The position numbers and the translations under genes are program-made. A stretch of 64,000 bases of DNA from contig JACJIB010000002.1 in the NCBI GenBank assembly GCA_014138645.1, forward strand, positions 434,001-498,000. The letters are read 5' to 3'. The DNA is from Methylorubrum thiocyanatum. GTDB taxonomy: Bacteria; Pseudomonadota; Alphaproteobacteria; Rhizobiales; Beijerinckiaceae. The notes below the pieces were generated by a model, which was given only the letters and a program-made list of their open reading frames with translations, ran no database searches and was not told the DNA's origin. Below, one piece after another: positions 34,882 through 45,436 of the stretch (position 1 is its first letter; the number at the start of each line of letters is the position of its first letter).

Positions 34882-35842
34882 CTATGCAAAAAATGCATGC
34901 TCGGCGGCGGCGTTTCCCGCGTCGCCGAGATCGACGACGACGATCTCCGGCGGCACGCCGAGGCGGACCGGGGCGATGCTGTTGCCGAGGCCACCCGAGA
35001 CGATGAGATCGGTCTGCTCGCGGACGTGTCCGTAGGCGAAGCGGTTGCCGTAGCGCGAGGGCACCACGGGGGAGCGGCCGAACAGGCGCACCTGCCCGCC
35101 ATGGGTATGGCCGGACAGGGTGAGCGCGATCCGGGGCGGCACCTGCGGGAAGATGTCGGGCTCGTGCGCCATCAGGATCGCCGGAGCGCCGTCCGGGATC
35201 TTCGCCAGCGTTCCGGGCAGGTCGTCGATGCCGATGCGCGGGTGGCCGTGGCGCTTTCGGCCCGGCAGGAAGGCGAGCTGATCGCCGAGCCCGGCGAGCC
35301 AGACCGCATGCCCTCCGATCGCAAGGGGCACGGCGTCGTTCTCCAGCACCCGGATGCCGGCCCGCTTCAACGCCTCACCGGCGATGGTCGGGCCCGTGCC
35401 GCGGGCCTGCGCCGTCTTGTCCTCCCACCAATCGTGGTTGCCGAGAATGGCGTGTGTGCCCAGCGGCGCCGACAGTCTCCCGAGAACCGGCGCCCATTCG
35501 GCGGCGTCGACATAGCGCGTGACGAGGCGCATGCCGGAGACATAATCGCCGAGCAGCACGATCACGTCGCCCCGAAGCGCGTTGGCCGCCGCGACGATGC
35601 CCTCGATGCGCGCAAGCGACATCCACGGCTCGCAGGCATGGATGTCGGCAAGCGCGACGATCCGCAGGCGCAGGCCCGAAGGCCAGGGGCCGGACGGCCG
35701 CAGGCGGTAGCGCGTCACGGTGAGCCGCATCGGCTCGACGCCGACGGCGTAGGCGCCCGTACCGGCGCCGGTCAGGGCCGTCGCGCCGAGCCCGATCAGC
35801 ACCGTCCGGCGGGTGATGGAGACCGGACTTCGGCGGCCGTTC

Positions 35843-35850
<8 letters not shown>
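34882..35850 (-). CDS. Metallophosphoesterase with Tat-like signal
   Basis: A 322-residue calcineurin-like phosphoesterase. The N-terminus [18 protein letters not shown] resembles a twin-arginine signal. The metal ligands are in ADIHAC (D and H), LGDYVSG, GNHDWW, MAHEPD and SGHTHGGQ, the full set for a dinuclear centre. Close relatives (YkuE/YaeI-like) act on UDP-diacylglucosamine or other phosphoesters; the substrate is not known here. The ATG lies inside the ruvB 3' end, 8-nt overlap, so the gene is expressed from the ruvB transcript. Confidence 0.9.
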
Positions 35851-36913
<1,063 letters not shown>

Positions 36914-37086
36914 GGGGGTCTCGCGGGGCGGCGTCTTCGCCAGCGTTTTGCACATCCCGCGCGCCCACACCACCGCGGCGAAAGCGACCCCGGCGGCGTG
37001 CTTCGGCACACCCCGCCTCGGCCCCTCGAAGCGACTTGGTAACCAACCGCGTCGATGATCGCGCCGTGCACCCGACGAGATCCGCG

Positions 37087-38895
37087 ATGCGACACGTTCT
37101 CTCCGCCCCGCGCGGCCCCCGCCGCGCCCGGCTCATCGGCGGCACCGGCGCCGCGCTCGCCCTGTTGCTCGCCGCTCCGCTGCAGGCCGAGCCTGCCCCT
37201 GAGCCCGATTCCCGCATCAACCTGCGGATCGAGCCGAAGGCCGAGGGCGCGCCCGAACCGAAGCGCGAGTTGCGGGCCGATCCGAAGCCCGAGCCGCGGC
37301 CGGAGAAGGCGGAGGCCCGATCCGAGCCGAAACCGGACCCGAAAGCCGATCCGAAGACGGAGCGCCCGACCGCCGACACGGTGGCCGTTCCGACCGACGC
37401 GCCGCCGGCCAAGAAGGCATCGCGGGAACTCCCGCCGGTCGTCTATGCCCGCGTTTCCGAGGATCCGCTGCCGACCTACACGGCGCAGACCTTCGTCGAT
37501 ACGATGCGCGCGGCCGAGCGCTATCAGGTCTATGCCGAGGCCGGCGGCTGGAAGACGCTGCCCGCCGACTTTGCGCCGAAGCCCGGCGACAGCCACCCGG
37601 CGATCCCGTCCTTACGCCACCACCTGACGCTCACCGGCGACCTCCCCGCCGACGCGCCGCCCTCCGACCGCTACGACCCGCCGCTGGTGGCCGCGGTGAA
37701 AGCCTTCCAGGCCCGGCACGGCCTGCCCGATGCCGGCATCCTCGGCCGGCTGACGCTGAACGCCCTCAACGTGCCGGCGGACACCCGCCAGCGGCAGTTG
37801 CGCGCCTCGGCGCAGCGGCTGATGGGCTCGAATTTCGGTTTCGGCGAGCGCTACGTCACCGTGAACATCCCATCCGCTACGGTCGAGGCGGTGGAGAACG
37901 GCACCGTCACGCGCCGCTACGTCGCCGTTGTCGGCTCGCCCGACAAGCAGACGCCCGCGGTCGAGACCCGCATCACCGACGTGAACCTCAACCCGACCTG
38001 GACCGTGCCCGTCTCGGTGATCCGCAACGAGATCATCCCGACGATGCGCAAGAACCCCGGCTATCTCGCCAAGAACCGCATCCGCATCCTCGGCCCCGGT
38101 GGCGTCGAAGTCGATCCGACGACGATCGACTGGAACACGCAGAAGGCGGTCAACTACACGCTGCGCCAGGATTCCGGCCTCGACAACTCGCTCGGGCAGA
38201 TCCGCATCGACATGCCGAACCGGCACGCGATCTACATGCACGACACGCCCTCGAAATCGCTGTTCGCGGGTTCGGTGCGGTTCCACTCGCACGGCTGCGT
38301 CCGCGTGGGCCAAGTGAAGGAATTCGCCGCATGGCTGCTCCAGGGCACCGAGGGGCCGAACGGCGCCGGCTCGACCTGGGGGCCGATCGAGATCGAGACG
38401 GCCATCGCCGCGGGCGAGCGGCGCGACGTGAAACTGGTGAAGCCGACGCCGGTCGCCTTCGTCTATCTCACCGGCTACGCGACCTCGGACGGCCGGGTTC
38501 ATTTCCGCGACGACATCTACGGTCTCGATACGCCCCCGGCCCCGGCGGCAGCCACGCCGAATGCGCCCGATGTGACGACGACGGGTGCCATCACGCCCCG
38601 CGCGACCGCACCGAGCCCGGTGCCGCGCCCCGCGCCTCCCGCGACGCAGGGCGCGCCCGCCAAGCCGGCTTCCGCCGATCCCGGTTCCGCCAAGCTCGGC
38701 CCGAGCAGGCCCAGCCCGAACAAGCCCATCACGGGCCGGCCGGCACCGATCGGGGCCGCGCCCGCCGCGGCGCCGGCCGCCACCGGCCTCCCGGCTCCGC
38801 CGAAGCCGCAGGCGCGAAAGGCCGTGCCCCCCGCCCGCGCGCCCGAGGGCGACCCGGTCCCGCTTCCGCCCGGACTCGTCGGCGGGCGCGGCTGA
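37087..38895 (+). CDS. L,D-transpeptidase (YkuD) with peptidoglycan-binding domain
   Basis: A 602-residue secreted enzyme of the YcbB/LdtD type that makes 3-3 crosslinks in peptidoglycan or attaches proteins to it. After the signal sequence comes a Pro/Lys/Glu-rich linker (about 45-110), a scaffold domain, a PG_binding_1 domain ([20 protein letters not shown], about 210-240) and the YkuD catalytic domain with HSHGCVR, catalytic cysteine C404. A Pro/Ala-rich tail of about 130 residues ends the protein. ATG 37087 fits the signal; a TTG at 37036 is in frame but not needed. Confidence 0.93.
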   Translation: MRHVLSAPRGPRRARLIGGTGAALALLLAAPLQAEPAPEPDSRINLRIEPKAEGAPEPKRELRADPKPEPRPEKAEARSEPKPDPKADPKTERPTADTVAVPTDAPPAKKASRELPPVVYARVSEDPLPTYTAQTFVDTMRAAERYQVYAEAGGWKTLPADFAPKPGDSHPAIPSLRHHLTLTGDLPADAPPSDRYDPPLVAAVKAFQARHGLPDAGILGRLTLNALNVPADTRQRQLRASAQRLMGSNFGFGERYVTVNIPSATVEAVENGTVTRRYVAVVGSPDKQTPAVETRITDVNLNPTWTVPVSVIRNEIIPTMRKNPGYLAKNRIRILGPGGVEVDPTTIDWNTQKAVNYTLRQDSGLDNSLGQIRIDMPNRHAIYMHDTPSKSLFAGSVRFHSHGCVRVGQVKEFAAWLLQGTEGPNGAGSTWGPIEIETAIAAGERRDVKLVKPTPVAFVYLTGYATSDGRVHFRDDIYGLDTPPAPAAATPNAPDVTTTGAITPRATAPSPVPRPAPPATQGAPAKPASADPGSAKLGPSRPSPNKPITGRPAPIGAAPAAAPAATGLPAPPKPQARKAVPPARAPEGDPVPLPPGLVGGRG

Positions 38896-39041
38896 CGTTT
38901 AATCCGGTGCCTGCGTCCCATCCACAGCAGCGCTGCCATGCGAGGCGGAACAAAGCCTCTCGCTTCCTCATTCTGCCGATCGAGTGCCGGTGCGGTTGTC
39001 GCCGGCGGATATACGATTGCAGAGTGTGAGGATTGTTCCCT

Positions 39042-39569
39042 ATGGCCAAGGCTAAGCTGCGTGTTGCCAGCGATCGGCTCAACACCCCGACCGATCTCGA
39101 CCCGAACGACGTCGCGAAGATCTCCGAGGGCCTGACCGTCCTCCTGTCGGATCTCTTCGCGCTCTACATCAAGACCAAGAACTTCCATTGGCATGTCAGC
39201 GGTCCGAATTTCCGCGACTACCACCTGCTGCTCGACGAGCAGTCGCAGCAGATCTTCGCGATCATCGACGCGGTGGGCGAACGCGCCCGCAAGATCGGCG
39301 GCACCACCCTGCGCTCGCTCGGTCAGGCCGAGCAGCTCAAGCGCGTTCCGGACAACAACGCCGACTACGTGAGCCCGCTGGAGATGCTCAAGGAGCTGCG
39401 CGACGACAACAAGGCGCTGACCGCCAACATGCGCGAGCTGCACGGTGTCACCGACGACGCCAAGGACGTCTCGACCACCAGCCTGCTGGAGGAGTGGATC
39501 GATCAGTCCGAGGAGCGCACGTGGTTCCTCTACGAGGCGACCCGCGAGGCCACCGATAGCGGCCACTGA
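39042..39569 (+). CDS. dps: Dps, DNA protection during starvation protein
   Basis: A 175-residue ferritin-like protein that forms a dodecamer, oxidises Fe(II) with peroxide and stores iron while protecting DNA. The ferroxidase ligands are in FHWHVSGPNFRDYHLLLDEQ (H and D/E residues between two subunits). The start is ATG 39042 with GTGAGGA upstream. The Lys-containing N-terminus (MAKAKLRVASDRL) can bind DNA. It is monocistronic and ends at a strong terminator. Confidence 0.94.
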   Translation: MAKAKLRVASDRLNTPTDLDPNDVAKISEGLTVLLSDLFALYIKTKNFHWHVSGPNFRDYHLLLDEQSQQIFAIIDAVGERARKIGGTTLRSLGQAEQLKRVPDNNADYVSPLEMLKELRDDNKALTANMRELHGVTDDAKDVSTTSLLEEWIDQSEERTWFLYEATREATDSGH

Positions 39570-39591
39570 CCGCTCCTTGCGATCGAACTGA

Positions 39592-39632
39592 AAAGGGCTG
39601 CCGATCCGGCGAGGGTCGGCAGCCCTTTCGTT
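39592..39632 (+). terminator. Bidirectional terminator between dps and the acyl-CoA synthetase gene
   Basis: AAAGGGCTGCCGA (39592-39604) and TCGGCAGCCCTTT (39616-39628) form a perfect 13-bp stem with an 11-nt loop. The A and T runs at either side let it work for dps on the plus strand and for the convergent gene on the minus strand. Confidence 0.88.
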
Positions 39633-39656
39633 TCGCGGGGTCGTCCGGCGTCTCGC

Positions 39657-42359
39657 CTATTCCACGACCTTGAGCGTGGCCTTCACCAGGGTCGGATCGT
39701 CCGGCATCGGTTCCTCCGTGAAGCCGAGATGGCGGCAGACCGCCCGCATCGGCCGGTTCTCGGCCAGCACGCTGCCCTCGACCACGGCGATGCCCTCGGC
39801 CCGAGCCCAGTCGATCATCATCCGCATCAGGGCGACGCCGAGGCCCGTCCCCTTGATGTCGGAGCGCACGAGGATCGCGAACTCGCCCGTATCGTGGTTG
39901 GCGTTGGCGTGAAGGCGCACCGCGCCGAGCATGCGCCGATCCTCCTCCGCCGCCTCGTCGATGGCGACGAAGGCGATGGCGCGAGAATAGTCGAGCTGGG
40001 TCAGCCGGGCGAGGAAGGCGTGGTTGAAGTCGCGCACCGGCGCGAAGAACCGCAGCCGCACATCCTCCGGGTCCACCTGTGCGAAGAAATCCCGGAACAT
40101 GTCCTCGTCGTCGGGCCGCACCGGCCGAACTTGGACGCAGCGCTCGCCCACATCGAGCCGTCGCTCCCAGTCGGACGGATAGGGCCGGATCGCGAAGCGC
40201 GGATGCCAGTTGCCGCGGCGGCGCTCCGAGGGGATCGGCTCCGGCGCGATGCGCACGCGTGCGTCGAGGGCGATCGCGCCGTCGGCATCGGCGAGCAGGG
40301 GGTTGATGTCGAGTTCGCGCACCGCCGGCAGGTCGGCGGCGAGCTGGGCGAGCTTCACCAGCAACAGGGCGATCGCCGGCAGGTCGGCCGCCGGCACGTC
40401 GCGATAGGCTTCGAGCCGCCGCGCCACGCGGGTTCGGCCGATCAACTCGCTGGCGAGCGCAAGATCGAGGGGCGGCAGCGCCAGCGCCCGGTCGTCGATG
40501 ACCTCGACCGCGGTGCCGCCGCGGCCGAACACCACGACGGGGCCGAAGACCGGATCCTCGGCCAGCCCCGCGATCAGCTCCCGCCCCTGCGGCCGGCGCA
40601 GCATCGGCTGCACGGCGAAGCCCGCCACCCGCGCGTCGGGCCGCAGCTCCCTGACCCGCGCGATCATGGCATGCGCCGCCTCGCGCACGTCGGCCTCCGA
40701 GGTGAGGCCGAGGCGCACGCCGCCGACCTCCGACTTGTGCACCACGTCCGGCGAGACGAGCTTGAGCACGACGGTGCCGCCGCCCGCGATCAGCGGCCAC
40801 GCCGCCGCCGCCGCACCGTCGGGATCGGGCGCCAGGGTGACCGGCACCGAGACGATGCGATAGGCCGTCAGCAGCTCGGTCACCGCGTGGGGGTCGAGCC
40901 AGGTGCGGCCCTCGACCAGCGCTTCGTCCACGATGCGGCGGGCGACGGCGACGTCCGGCGAGAAATCGCGCGGCAGGGCGTCGGGGGTGCGCATCAGGTC
41001 AGTCTGCGCCTCGCGGTAGCGCACGAGGTGCAGGAAACCCTCCACCGCGTCGGCATCCGTGGCGAAGAGCGGGATCTTGGCTTCCGCGTAGATCGCGCGG
41101 ATCGCCGCATCCTCTCCGATCGAGACGGCGAAGACCGGCTTGCGGCGCCCGGCCGACCGGCCCCTGGCGACGGTGCCGGCCACGGCCTCCGCGACTTCGC
41201 GGCTGCCCGCCCGCGCCGTCGGCACATGGACCGAGACGACGGCGTCGCTGTCGCGGCCGGCGAGCAGCGGCTCCAGGGCGCGGACGTAATCCTCCGGCAC
41301 CGCGTCGATGCCGAGATCGAGGGGATTGTTCAGCCGGCCGTGCCGCACCGGCGCGAGGCGTTCCAGCGTCTCGCGGGAAGGCTCCGCCAGCGTGCCGCCG
41401 AGATCGGCCAGCCGGTCGGCGGCCAAGGCGCCGATGCCGCGGCCGTTGGAGACGATCATCAACCGATTGCCGGGGAAGGGCCGCTGGCGCCCCAGTGTCT
41501 CGACGGCGGAGAACATCGCGTCGAGCCCGTCGACCGCGAGCAGGCCGGCCCGCCGGAACGCCGCCTCGTAGACCGCACCGGGCCGGGCGAGCGCGCCGGT
41601 ATGGGTCTCCGGCCGGCGGCCCGGCGCCTCGTGGCGGCCGGTGCGCAGCACCACGACCGGCTTGGCGCGCGCCGCGGCCCGGGCCGCCGTGAGGAATTTG
41701 CGCGCATCCGCCACGTGGTGCAGCGAGAGGATGATCGCGCGGGTGTGATAGTCCTCGGCGAAGTGGTCGAGGCAATCGGCGATGTCGACATCGGCGGAGC
41801 GGCCGAGCGTCATCACCGCCGAGAAGCCGACGCCGTGCCGCCATCCCCACTCGGCGATGGCCGAGGCGACGGTCCCCGATTGCGAGATCAGGGCGAGATC
41901 TCCCGGCTTCGGCGGCCGGGCAAGCAGGGTCGCGTTGAGGCCGCGGGCCGGCACGCTCAGGCCGATGCTGTCGGGCCCGATCAGCCGCAGGCCGTACCGC
42001 CGTGCCGCCGCCTGGGCCGCGCCGACCGGAGCCGCCTCGCCGTCGCCGAGATGGGCGGAGAGGATCACCGCCGCGGCGGCACCGATCCGTCCGGCTTCCT
42101 CGACGATGTCCGGCACCGCCGCCGGGGGCGTGGCGACCATCACCAGATCGGGAGGCTGCGGAATGTCGGCGAGGCGCGGGCTGCAGGGCAGCCCGTCGAC
42201 GCTGGTCTCGCGCGGATGGACCGGAACGATCTCGCCGGCGAACCCGCCTGCGCGCAGGCCGTCGATGATCGCCCGCCCGACGGAGCCGGGCCGGTCCCCC
42301 GCTCCGACCACGGCGATGCGGCGCGGGGCGAGCAGAGCCTCGAATCGATAGGTGCTCAT
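39657..42359 (-). CDS. Acyl-CoA synthetase (NDP-forming)/GNAT fusion, Pat-like protein acetyltransferase
   Basis: A 900-residue fusion. Residues 1-130 form the CoA-binding Rossmann domain (RRIAVVGAGDRPGSVGRAI), 150-460 the succinyl-CoA ligase-like domain (LALISQSGTVASAIAEWG), 480-700 an ATP-grasp domain (HKSEVGGVRLGL) and 730-900 a GNAT domain with acetyl-CoA loop RSDIKGTGLGVALM. This order is that of Salmonella Pat and relatives, which acetylate lysines of AMP-forming acyl-CoA synthetases; the synthetase half is usually inactive. ATG 42359 gives the family start. Regulation of acetate/propionate activation fits a methylotroph, but the target is inference. Confidence 0.9.
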   Translation of the reverse strand: MSTYRFEALLAPRRIAVVGAGDRPGSVGRAIIDGLRAGGFAGEIVPVHPRETSVDGLPCSPRLADIPQPPDLVMVATPPAAVPDIVEEAGRIGAAAAVILSAHLGDGEAAPVGAAQAAARRYGLRLIGPDSIGLSVPARGLNATLLARPPKPGDLALISQSGTVASAIAEWGWRHGVGFSAVMTLGRSADVDIADCLDHFAEDYHTRAIILSLHHVADARKFLTAARAAARAKPVVVLRTGRHEAPGRRPETHTGALARPGAVYEAAFRRAGLLAVDGLDAMFSAVETLGRQRPFPGNRLMIVSNGRGIGALAADRLADLGGTLAEPSRETLERLAPVRHGRLNNPLDLGIDAVPEDYVRALEPLLAGRDSDAVVSVHVPTARAGSREVAEAVAGTVARGRSAGRRKPVFAVSIGEDAAIRAIYAEAKIPLFATDADAVEGFLHLVRYREAQTDLMRTPDALPRDFSPDVAVARRIVDEALVEGRTWLDPHAVTELLTAYRIVSVPVTLAPDPDGAAAAAWPLIAGGGTVVLKLVSPDVVHKSEVGGVRLGLTSEADVREAAHAMIARVRELRPDARVAGFAVQPMLRRPQGRELIAGLAEDPVFGPVVVFGRGGTAVEVIDDRALALPPLDLALASELIGRTRVARRLEAYRDVPAADLPAIALLLVKLAQLAADLPAVRELDINPLLADADGAIALDARVRIAPEPIPSERRRGNWHPRFAIRPYPSDWERRLDVGERCVQVRPVRPDDEDMFRDFFAQVDPEDVRLRFFAPVRDFNHAFLARLTQLDYSRAIAFVAIDEAAEEDRRMLGAVRLHANANHDTGEFAILVRSDIKGTGLGVALMRMMIDWARAEGIAVVEGSVLAENRPMRAVCRHLGFTEEPMPDDPTLVKATLKVVE

Positions 42360-42550
42360 GGGCCGCCTATACCATCCCGCGGCGTGAGGCCGAGCGTCAA
42401 ACTGCCCCGCGAATGGATTACGGACGGCCATGCCTCCGCGGCGGAAGCGCGAACGACGCGTTCTGCTCGAACCTCAACGGTCGATGCGCGCTCTCGGCGA
42501 GGGGCCTATCGGCCGGTTTCGCCGACACGCCGCTGCGGATAGGGTCGTGT

Positions 42551-42589
42551 CCGGTCGGGGCACCTGTGGGTTTGCTCGCGCCCGACCGG
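42551..42589 (+). promoter_or_regulatory. Inverted repeat before the aldolase gene
   Basis: CCGGTCGGG (42551-42559) and CCCGACCGG (42581-42589) are perfectly complementary, 9 bp with a 21-nt spacer. The second arm ends 10 nt before the Shine-Dalgarno GAAGGAG. It could be an operator or an mRNA stem. Confidence 0.35.
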
Positions 42590-42611
42590 TCCCCGTCCGA
42601 AGGAGTTGCCC

Positions 42612-43259
42612 GTGCCGTCTTTCGCGATGCGCCAAGGGATGGTCGAGGCCATGCGCCGCATGCTCGATCTCGGCCTCAGTCAGGGGACCTCGGGCAATCT
42701 CTCGGTCCGGTCGGGCGCGGGCTTCCTCGTCACCCCCTCCGGGATCCCGGCGGAGCAGCTCAGCCCCGACGACCTCGTCCTCATGGATTTCGACGGAAGC
42801 TGGGACCACCCGCTGGCGCCCTCCTCCGAGTGGCGCTTCCACCGCGACATCCTCGCGGCCCGGCCGGAGATCGGAGCGGTCGTCCACGCCCATCCGCCCT
42901 ATGCCACGGGTTTCGCGATCTGCGGGCGTGAGATCCCCGCGGTGCATTACATGATCGCCATGGCCGGCGGGCCGACCATCCGCTGCGCCCCTTACGCCCC
43001 CTATGGCACCCAGCGCCTTTCCGACTTCGCCCTCGATGCCCTTGAGGGCCGCAGCGCCTGCCTGCTCGCCAACCACGGCATGATCGCCACGGGTCCGAAC
43101 CTGTCGAAGGCGATGTGGCTCGCCGTCGAGGTCGAGGCCCTGTGCCGCCAATACGCCATCGCGCTGCAGGTCGGCACGCCGGTGGTGCTGACCGATGCGG
43201 AGGTGGCCGAGACGGTCGAGCGTTTCCGATCCTATGGCCCGCGGGAAAAATCCGCTTGA
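42612..43259 (+). CDS. Class II aldolase, FucA-type
   Basis: A 215-residue zinc-dependent aldolase/adducin-head protein. The catalytic and zinc residues of E. coli L-fuculose-1-phosphate aldolase are kept at the same numbers: E73 (SSEW), H92 and H94 (VHAHPPYATG) and H155 (LLANHG). The start is GTG 42612, six nt after GAAGGAG; this start gives the E. coli-like numbering, which supports it. The physiological substrate is uncertain: no fucose genes are nearby, and relatives act on several sugar phosphates or in methylthioribose salvage. Confidence 0.9.
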   Translation: MPSFAMRQGMVEAMRRMLDLGLSQGTSGNLSVRSGAGFLVTPSGIPAEQLSPDDLVLMDFDGSWDHPLAPSSEWRFHRDILAARPEIGAVVHAHPPYATGFAICGREIPAVHYMIAMAGGPTIRCAPYAPYGTQRLSDFALDALEGRSACLLANHGMIATGPNLSKAMWLAVEVEALCRQYAIALQVGTPVVLTDAEVAETVERFRSYGPREKSA

Positions 43260-43938
43260 TGCGGCCGAGGTCGCGGAAGGCGCTTCTCCCTCGGCCGCAA
43301 CGGCCGCAATTCGTGGCGTCGCATTCGGCTGCGCAGGTCTCGATCGGCGTTCCGCGACATCTTGTCCGACGTCGGGCGTTGCTTCTCCGCGCAATGCGGC
43401 GACGCCGAATTGCCACCGCAGCATCTCGCTGTGTCACATATTTCCTGTGTCCTGCCTGGATCACGGCGTCTGGCGAAATCGACGGGCGACCGCGGCGAAT
43501 CCGGACCTAGATTTCTTCTAGGTTGTGTTGATGCGGCTTTTTGCCGCCTAACTCATCTTAAGGTTGCGTTCTCGACCGCGCGTTCCGCGAAGAGGCGAGG
43601 TTCAGCTATCCGGGTTGCGGCCGAGAGCGGCGTTCCAATGCCGTGAATGGTGAGACCCGGCACACTACGCAGTTGCACTCCCGTGCAAGCGCAGACTCCG
43701 CTGCTTTCGCGGCAGCTATGTGGAGTTCTGCATACGTGGTTTGCCGCAATAGCTCCGTTCGTTGGGCAAAAGTCCAATTGTTTTTTTACAAGCGTTAAAA
43801 ACCGTCTTGCGGCCGGATGCATCAAAGGTTAAATCCTGCGTCATTCAGCGCAGACACTCGGTGCTCGGCAATGAAGGCGTCGTCCACGCGACGCGTATTG
43901 ATGTTCGTCGTTTGCACATATCGGAAGGGATATTGAGG
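43260..43938. promoter_or_regulatory. Long upstream region of the mucR gene
   Basis: A 679-nt region with lower GC and no convincing gene. It carries several short dyads: CCTAG(43506)-N7-CTAGG(43522), GCGGC-TTTTT-GCCGC (43533-43547) and TTGCAC-N4-GTGCAA (43673-43688). AT tracts (CAATTGTTTTTTTACAA near 43773-43789, GTTAAAAACC) sit 150-200 nt before the mucR start. MucR proteins bind AT-rich sites with T-A steps and repress their own genes, so autoregulation here is likely but inferred. An extended reading frame from 43762 exists but its sequence is not family-like. Confidence 0.5.
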
Positions 43939-44454
43939 ATGTCGCTTGAGGATGACTCCGCTGGCGATCACGTGGGCTTGGTTGTCGATATCGTGTCGGC
44001 CTACGTCGGGAATAACTCCCTGGCGGTCGGGGAATTGCCCGGACTGATCACAGCGGTCCACGGCGCTCTTGCGCAATTGTCGAACAAGCCCGCCGAACCT
44101 GAAGAGCCGCCTCTGGTTCCGGCCGTATCGATCCGCCGCTCGATTCAGCAGGACTTTCTGATCTGCCTTGAGGATGGCAAGAAGTTCAAGTCGCTCAAGC
44201 GGCATCTTCGGACGCGTTACAACCTCTCGCCCGATGAGTATCGTGCGCGCTGGAACCTGCCGGACGATTATCCGATGGTGGCGCCAAGCTACGCCGCGAC
44301 GCGATCGGAACTGGCGCGGACCATGGGACTCGGCCAACAGCGCCGGAAATGGCCCGCCAAGGTCGCGCCGGAAGCCTCCTCGGAGCCGGTTCAGGAGAAC
44401 AGGGCGGCTGCGCCCCGCCGCAGCGGCCGGGCCCGTTCCGGCGACGCGGCCTGA
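43939..44454 (+). CDS. mucR: MucR/Ros family transcriptional regulator
   Basis: A 171-residue DNA-binding regulator of exopolysaccharide, motility or cell-cycle genes in Rhizobiales. An N-terminal oligomerisation helix region (1-60) precedes the prokaryotic zinc finger: C76 and D79 in CLEDGKKF, H89 in SLKRHLRTR, then YNLSPDEYRARWNLPDDYPMVAP. In MucR/Ros the fourth zinc ligand is a histidine four residues after H89; here it is R93. Zinc-independent members of the family are known from Mesorhizobium. A Pro/Arg-rich tail ends the protein. ATG 43939 follows GGAAGGGATATTGAGG. Confidence 0.92.
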   Translation: MSLEDDSAGDHVGLVVDIVSAYVGNNSLAVGELPGLITAVHGALAQLSNKPAEPEEPPLVPAVSIRRSIQQDFLICLEDGKKFKSLKRHLRTRYNLSPDEYRARWNLPDDYPMVAPSYAATRSELARTMGLGQQRRKWPAKVAPEASSEPVQENRAAAPRRSGRARSGDAA

Positions 44455-44646
44455 GCCCGTCTCAGACATCGGTCGCCTACGCGCCGGGCGGCGGGTCCGC
44501 TCGGACGAGGCTTATCCACACGCGATGCGTTCCGGCCCCTTAGGGGCCGGCCGGACGCAGCCTCGCCGTTAGAGGTCGGGCAACGCCTGGGCCGGACAGT
44601 GCCCCGTGAATTCCGGGCGTGGTCCCGGCCTCTCGCGGGAAACATG

Positions 44647-45429
44647 ATGTCCGGCCGGTCTCCCACCGTCACGCGTCTGTTCTGGACCCTGGTCCTCGGG
44701 GGCGCCGCCGGTTTCCGCTACGGGGCCCCGGCCTTGGCCGCCACGGGGGCGGCCTGCCTCGCGATCCTCCTTCACCGCCTCGACCGCCCGCGCCGGTTCC
44801 GCTCCCTCGTGCGCCGCATCGCCCGGCGCCACGCGGCGACGCTGGCCCTGCGGCGATGGCAGGAGCGCTTCCTCGATGCCTATGGCAACACGATCGAGGA
44901 TGGCTGGCTGCGCGAGCGCGCGTATTTCGTCGAGCGCACCATCCTGCCGCTCGTGGAGGCACGCGGCTTTTCCGACTACGTCGACCCGCGTTTCGATCAG
45001 ATGGAGGCGATCGTCGAGCGGGTGGCCAGCGGCTACGCCCTTCCCGACGCGATCGACACGCCGGAGGATGGCGTCGCCTACGAGCGCTACTGCGCCGAGC
45101 TTCTGGGCGAAGCGGGCTGGGACGCCCGGCCGACGGGAGCCAGCGGCGACCAGGGCTGCGACGTGATCGCCGAGAAGGCGGGCGTGCGGCTCGTCGTGCA
45201 GTGCAAGCGCTACGCCCGACCGGTCGGCAATGCGGCTGTGCAGGAGGTGGCGGCGGCCGCCCTGCACTGGTCCGGCGACATGGCGGCCGTCGTCTCGAAT
45301 GCCGGCTTCACGCCCGCCGCCCGCAAGCTCGCTGGCACCACCGGCGTGCTCCTTCTGCACCACGACGACCTGTCGGGCCTCGCGCCCGCGCGGCGGGCGG
45401 GCCGCCGGACGGTGACGGCCGGACGCTGA
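44647..45429 (+). CDS. Membrane-anchored Mrr-like restriction endonuclease fold protein
   Basis: A 260-residue protein. A hydrophobic segment (about 9-42, LFWTLVLGGAAGFRYG and AATGAACLAILL) is followed by a basic helical region and then a Mrr-type PD-(D/E)xK domain: ASGDQGCDVIAEK with D172, and LVVQCKRY with Q185 and K187, plus an acidic residue in YERYCAELL. The D...QxK pattern is that of Mrr_cat nucleases. Mrr proteins cut modified or pressure-damaged DNA; a membrane-attached form has an unclear role. No methylase is nearby. The start could also be ATG 44644. Confidence 0.85.
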   Translation: MSGRSPTVTRLFWTLVLGGAAGFRYGAPALAATGAACLAILLHRLDRPRRFRSLVRRIARRHAATLALRRWQERFLDAYGNTIEDGWLRERAYFVERTILPLVEARGFSDYVDPRFDQMEAIVERVASGYALPDAIDTPEDGVAYERYCAELLGEAGWDARPTGASGDQGCDVIAEKAGVRLVVQCKRYARPVGNAAVQEVAAAALHWSGDMAAVVSNAGFTPAARKLAGTTGVLLLHHDDLSGLAPARRAGRRTVTAGR

Positions 45430-45436
45430 GCGGCGC

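Noticed and set aside
36914..37009. N-terminal extension of RuvB to an upstream ATG
   Set aside because: The extra residues ([18 protein letters not shown] onward) do not occur in RuvB proteins. GTG 36913 gives a normal length.
39729..42542. 937-residue plus-strand frame opposite the Pat-like gene
   Set aside because: The minus frame has four recognisable domains in the correct order. The plus frame has none.
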